From the NCBI GenBank assembly GCA_007125255.1, contig SLDM01000417.1, positions 1 through 5,351 of the forward strand: a stretch of DNA of 5,351 nt, given 5' to 3'. This document shows positions 5,008 through 5,351 of this stretch, in pieces (the stretch's first letter is position 1; every line of letters begins with the position of its first letter). Under the pieces are notes generated by a model. That model was not told the origin of the DNA. It searched no databases and was given only the letters and a program-made list of their open reading frames with translations. The DNA is from Phycisphaerales bacterium. GTDB lineage: Bacteria > Planctomycetota > Phycisphaerae > Phycisphaerales > SM1A02. The position numbers and the translations under genes are program-made.

Positions 5008-5031
5008 ATTGATGCATCGATTGATGCATCG
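5008..5031. repeat. Perfect 12-bp tandem repeat with ATGCAT cores
   Basis: ATTGATGCATCG occurs twice in a row (5008-5019, 5020-5031), each unit holding the palindrome GATGCATC. A partial third unit, GTTGATGC, follows at 5048-5055. The AT content stands out from the surrounding DNA. Two adjoining palindromes one helical turn apart would suit a dimeric DNA-binding protein. Confidence 0.6.
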
Positions 5032-5097
5032 TGCGCTTCAACACACGGTTGATGCTTTTCGGAAGGGGGTGCTCGTGCCCAGTGGCGAGAGACAGTA

Positions 5098-5127
5098 CCC
5101 CCCCTCCCCCGGCTTCGAAACCCTCCC
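5098..5127 (-). other. Possible G-quadruplex motif
   Basis: On the minus strand four G-runs occur in order: GGG (5127-5125), GGG (5123-5121), GGGGG (5110-5106) and GGGGGGG (5104-5098), with loops of 1, 10 and 1 bases. The long loop contains the near-palindrome TTTCGAAGCC. It lies just downstream of the promoter-like site at 5141, so it would fall at the start of that transcript. Confidence 0.45.
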
Positions 5128-5140
5128 GATCCGGTGCCGC

Positions 5141-5180
5141 AGTATAGCAGAGTGGTCGCTTGGGTGCCGGGAAAAAATTT
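5141..5180 (-). promoter_or_regulatory. Promoter-like site: TATACT -10 with upstream A/T tract
   Basis: On the minus strand TATACT (5146-5141) differs from the -10 consensus by one base. The best -35 at 18-base spacing is CCGGCA (5170-5165), only 3 of 6 matches. Directly upstream lies AAATTTTTT (5180-5172), like an UP element. It points toward the Tudor-like gene about 360 bases away. The weak -35 keeps the call tentative. Confidence 0.3.
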
Positions 5181-5188
5181 CGGAAACA

Positions 5189-5262
5189 GGCACGAAGGCA
5201 CGGAGGGAAAGTGACGGAGTGACGGAGTGGAGCGGGGAGGCACCGAGGCATCGAGGCATCAT
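5189..5262 (+). repeat. Octamer repeat block C
   Basis: GGCACGAA and GGCACGGA (5189-5204), spacer GGGAAA (5205-5210), GTGACGGA twice (5211-5226), a G-rich stretch, then a second set GGCACCGA, GGCATCGA, GGCATCAT (5239-5262). Same order as blocks A and B, about 4.6 kb from block A. Non-coding; function unknown. Confidence 0.85.
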
Positions 5263-5351
5263 GGGGTGGCCCGACGGCGGTGACGGATGACACTCTGATG
5301 AGCGACCAAGCCATGAGCCAGGATTTCGCAGGGGTTGGGTGCCATGCTTCA

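Larger units (their letters stand above)
4834..5188. other. Non-coding region upstream of the Tudor-like gene
   Basis: Several open frames cross here on both strands, but their products are rich in Ser, Arg and Pro, lack ribosome binding sites and run into the octamer repeats, so none is annotated. The region holds palindromes (4923-4934, 4965-4986), a 12-bp tandem repeat, a G-rich tract and a promoter-like site. If that site is active, the Tudor-like gene has a leader of about 350 bases. Confidence 0.6.

Noticed and set aside
5136..5180. tRNA-like D-arm (TAGCAGAGTGGTCGCT) on the plus strand
   Set aside because: No acceptor pairing, anticodon stem or T-arm follows; the next bases are an A/T tract and repeats.
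4704..5290. Several long open frames on both strands in the right-hand gap
   Set aside because: Products are Ser/Arg/Pro-rich, run through the octamer repeats and have no ribosome binding site; typical chance frames of GC-rich DNA.
5298..5351. Start of a possible plus-strand gene (ATG at 5298, open to the window end)
   Set aside because: Only 18 codons are visible, with a poor ribosome binding site, and GGGTGCCATGC at the end looks like a dispersed intergenic repeat. It cannot be decided from this window.

Overview
The window is GC-rich chromosomal DNA that most resembles a planctomycete, probably of the Phycisphaerae type. This rests on three things: a secreted protein ending in a two-repeat dockerin with the FDLLALLDxWG signature that I associate with that group, long non-coding gaps carrying purine-rich octamer repeats (GGCACGRA / GTGACGRA), and a short coiled-coil protein of a kind I recall from planctomycetes. 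The taxonomy is inferred from these features and was not tested.

Layout, left to right. Positions 1-476 (minus) hold the N-terminal part of a sugar-type (MalK/UgpC-like) ABC transporter ATPase cut off by the window edge. Positions 477-878 are non-coding and filled with octamer repeats in two orientations, a fragment of a third, a 19-bp direct repeat and a strong rho-independent terminator. Positions 879-2291 (minus) encode a 470-residue secreted dockerin protein. Positions 2292-2625 are the divergent intergenic region, with a tandem 23-bp repeat and hairpins. Positions 2626-3492 (plus) encode a membrane-anchored or secreted protein made almost entirely of about eleven 22-23 residue beta-repeats. 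It converges, with a 15-bp gap, on a 107-residue coiled-coil gene (3508-3831, minus). After a 279-bp spacer with two hairpins comes a 222-residue minus-strand gene (4111-4779) whose N-terminus resembles the RNA-polymerase-binding Tudor domain of PcrA/UvrD (DUF3553-like). Positions 4780-5351 hold no gene I can support, but contain a leader hairpin, palindromes, a 12-bp tandem repeat, a possible G-quadruplex, a promoter-like site and a third octamer-repeat block.

No operon joins these genes into one pathway; they look like independent genes. The best leads are the stand-alone PcrA-tail-like Tudor protein, the beta-repeat protein, the conserved architecture of the octamer repeat, and hairpins placed at the ribosome binding sites of two genes. 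I see no defence system, mobile element, CRISPR array, rRNA or tRNA.
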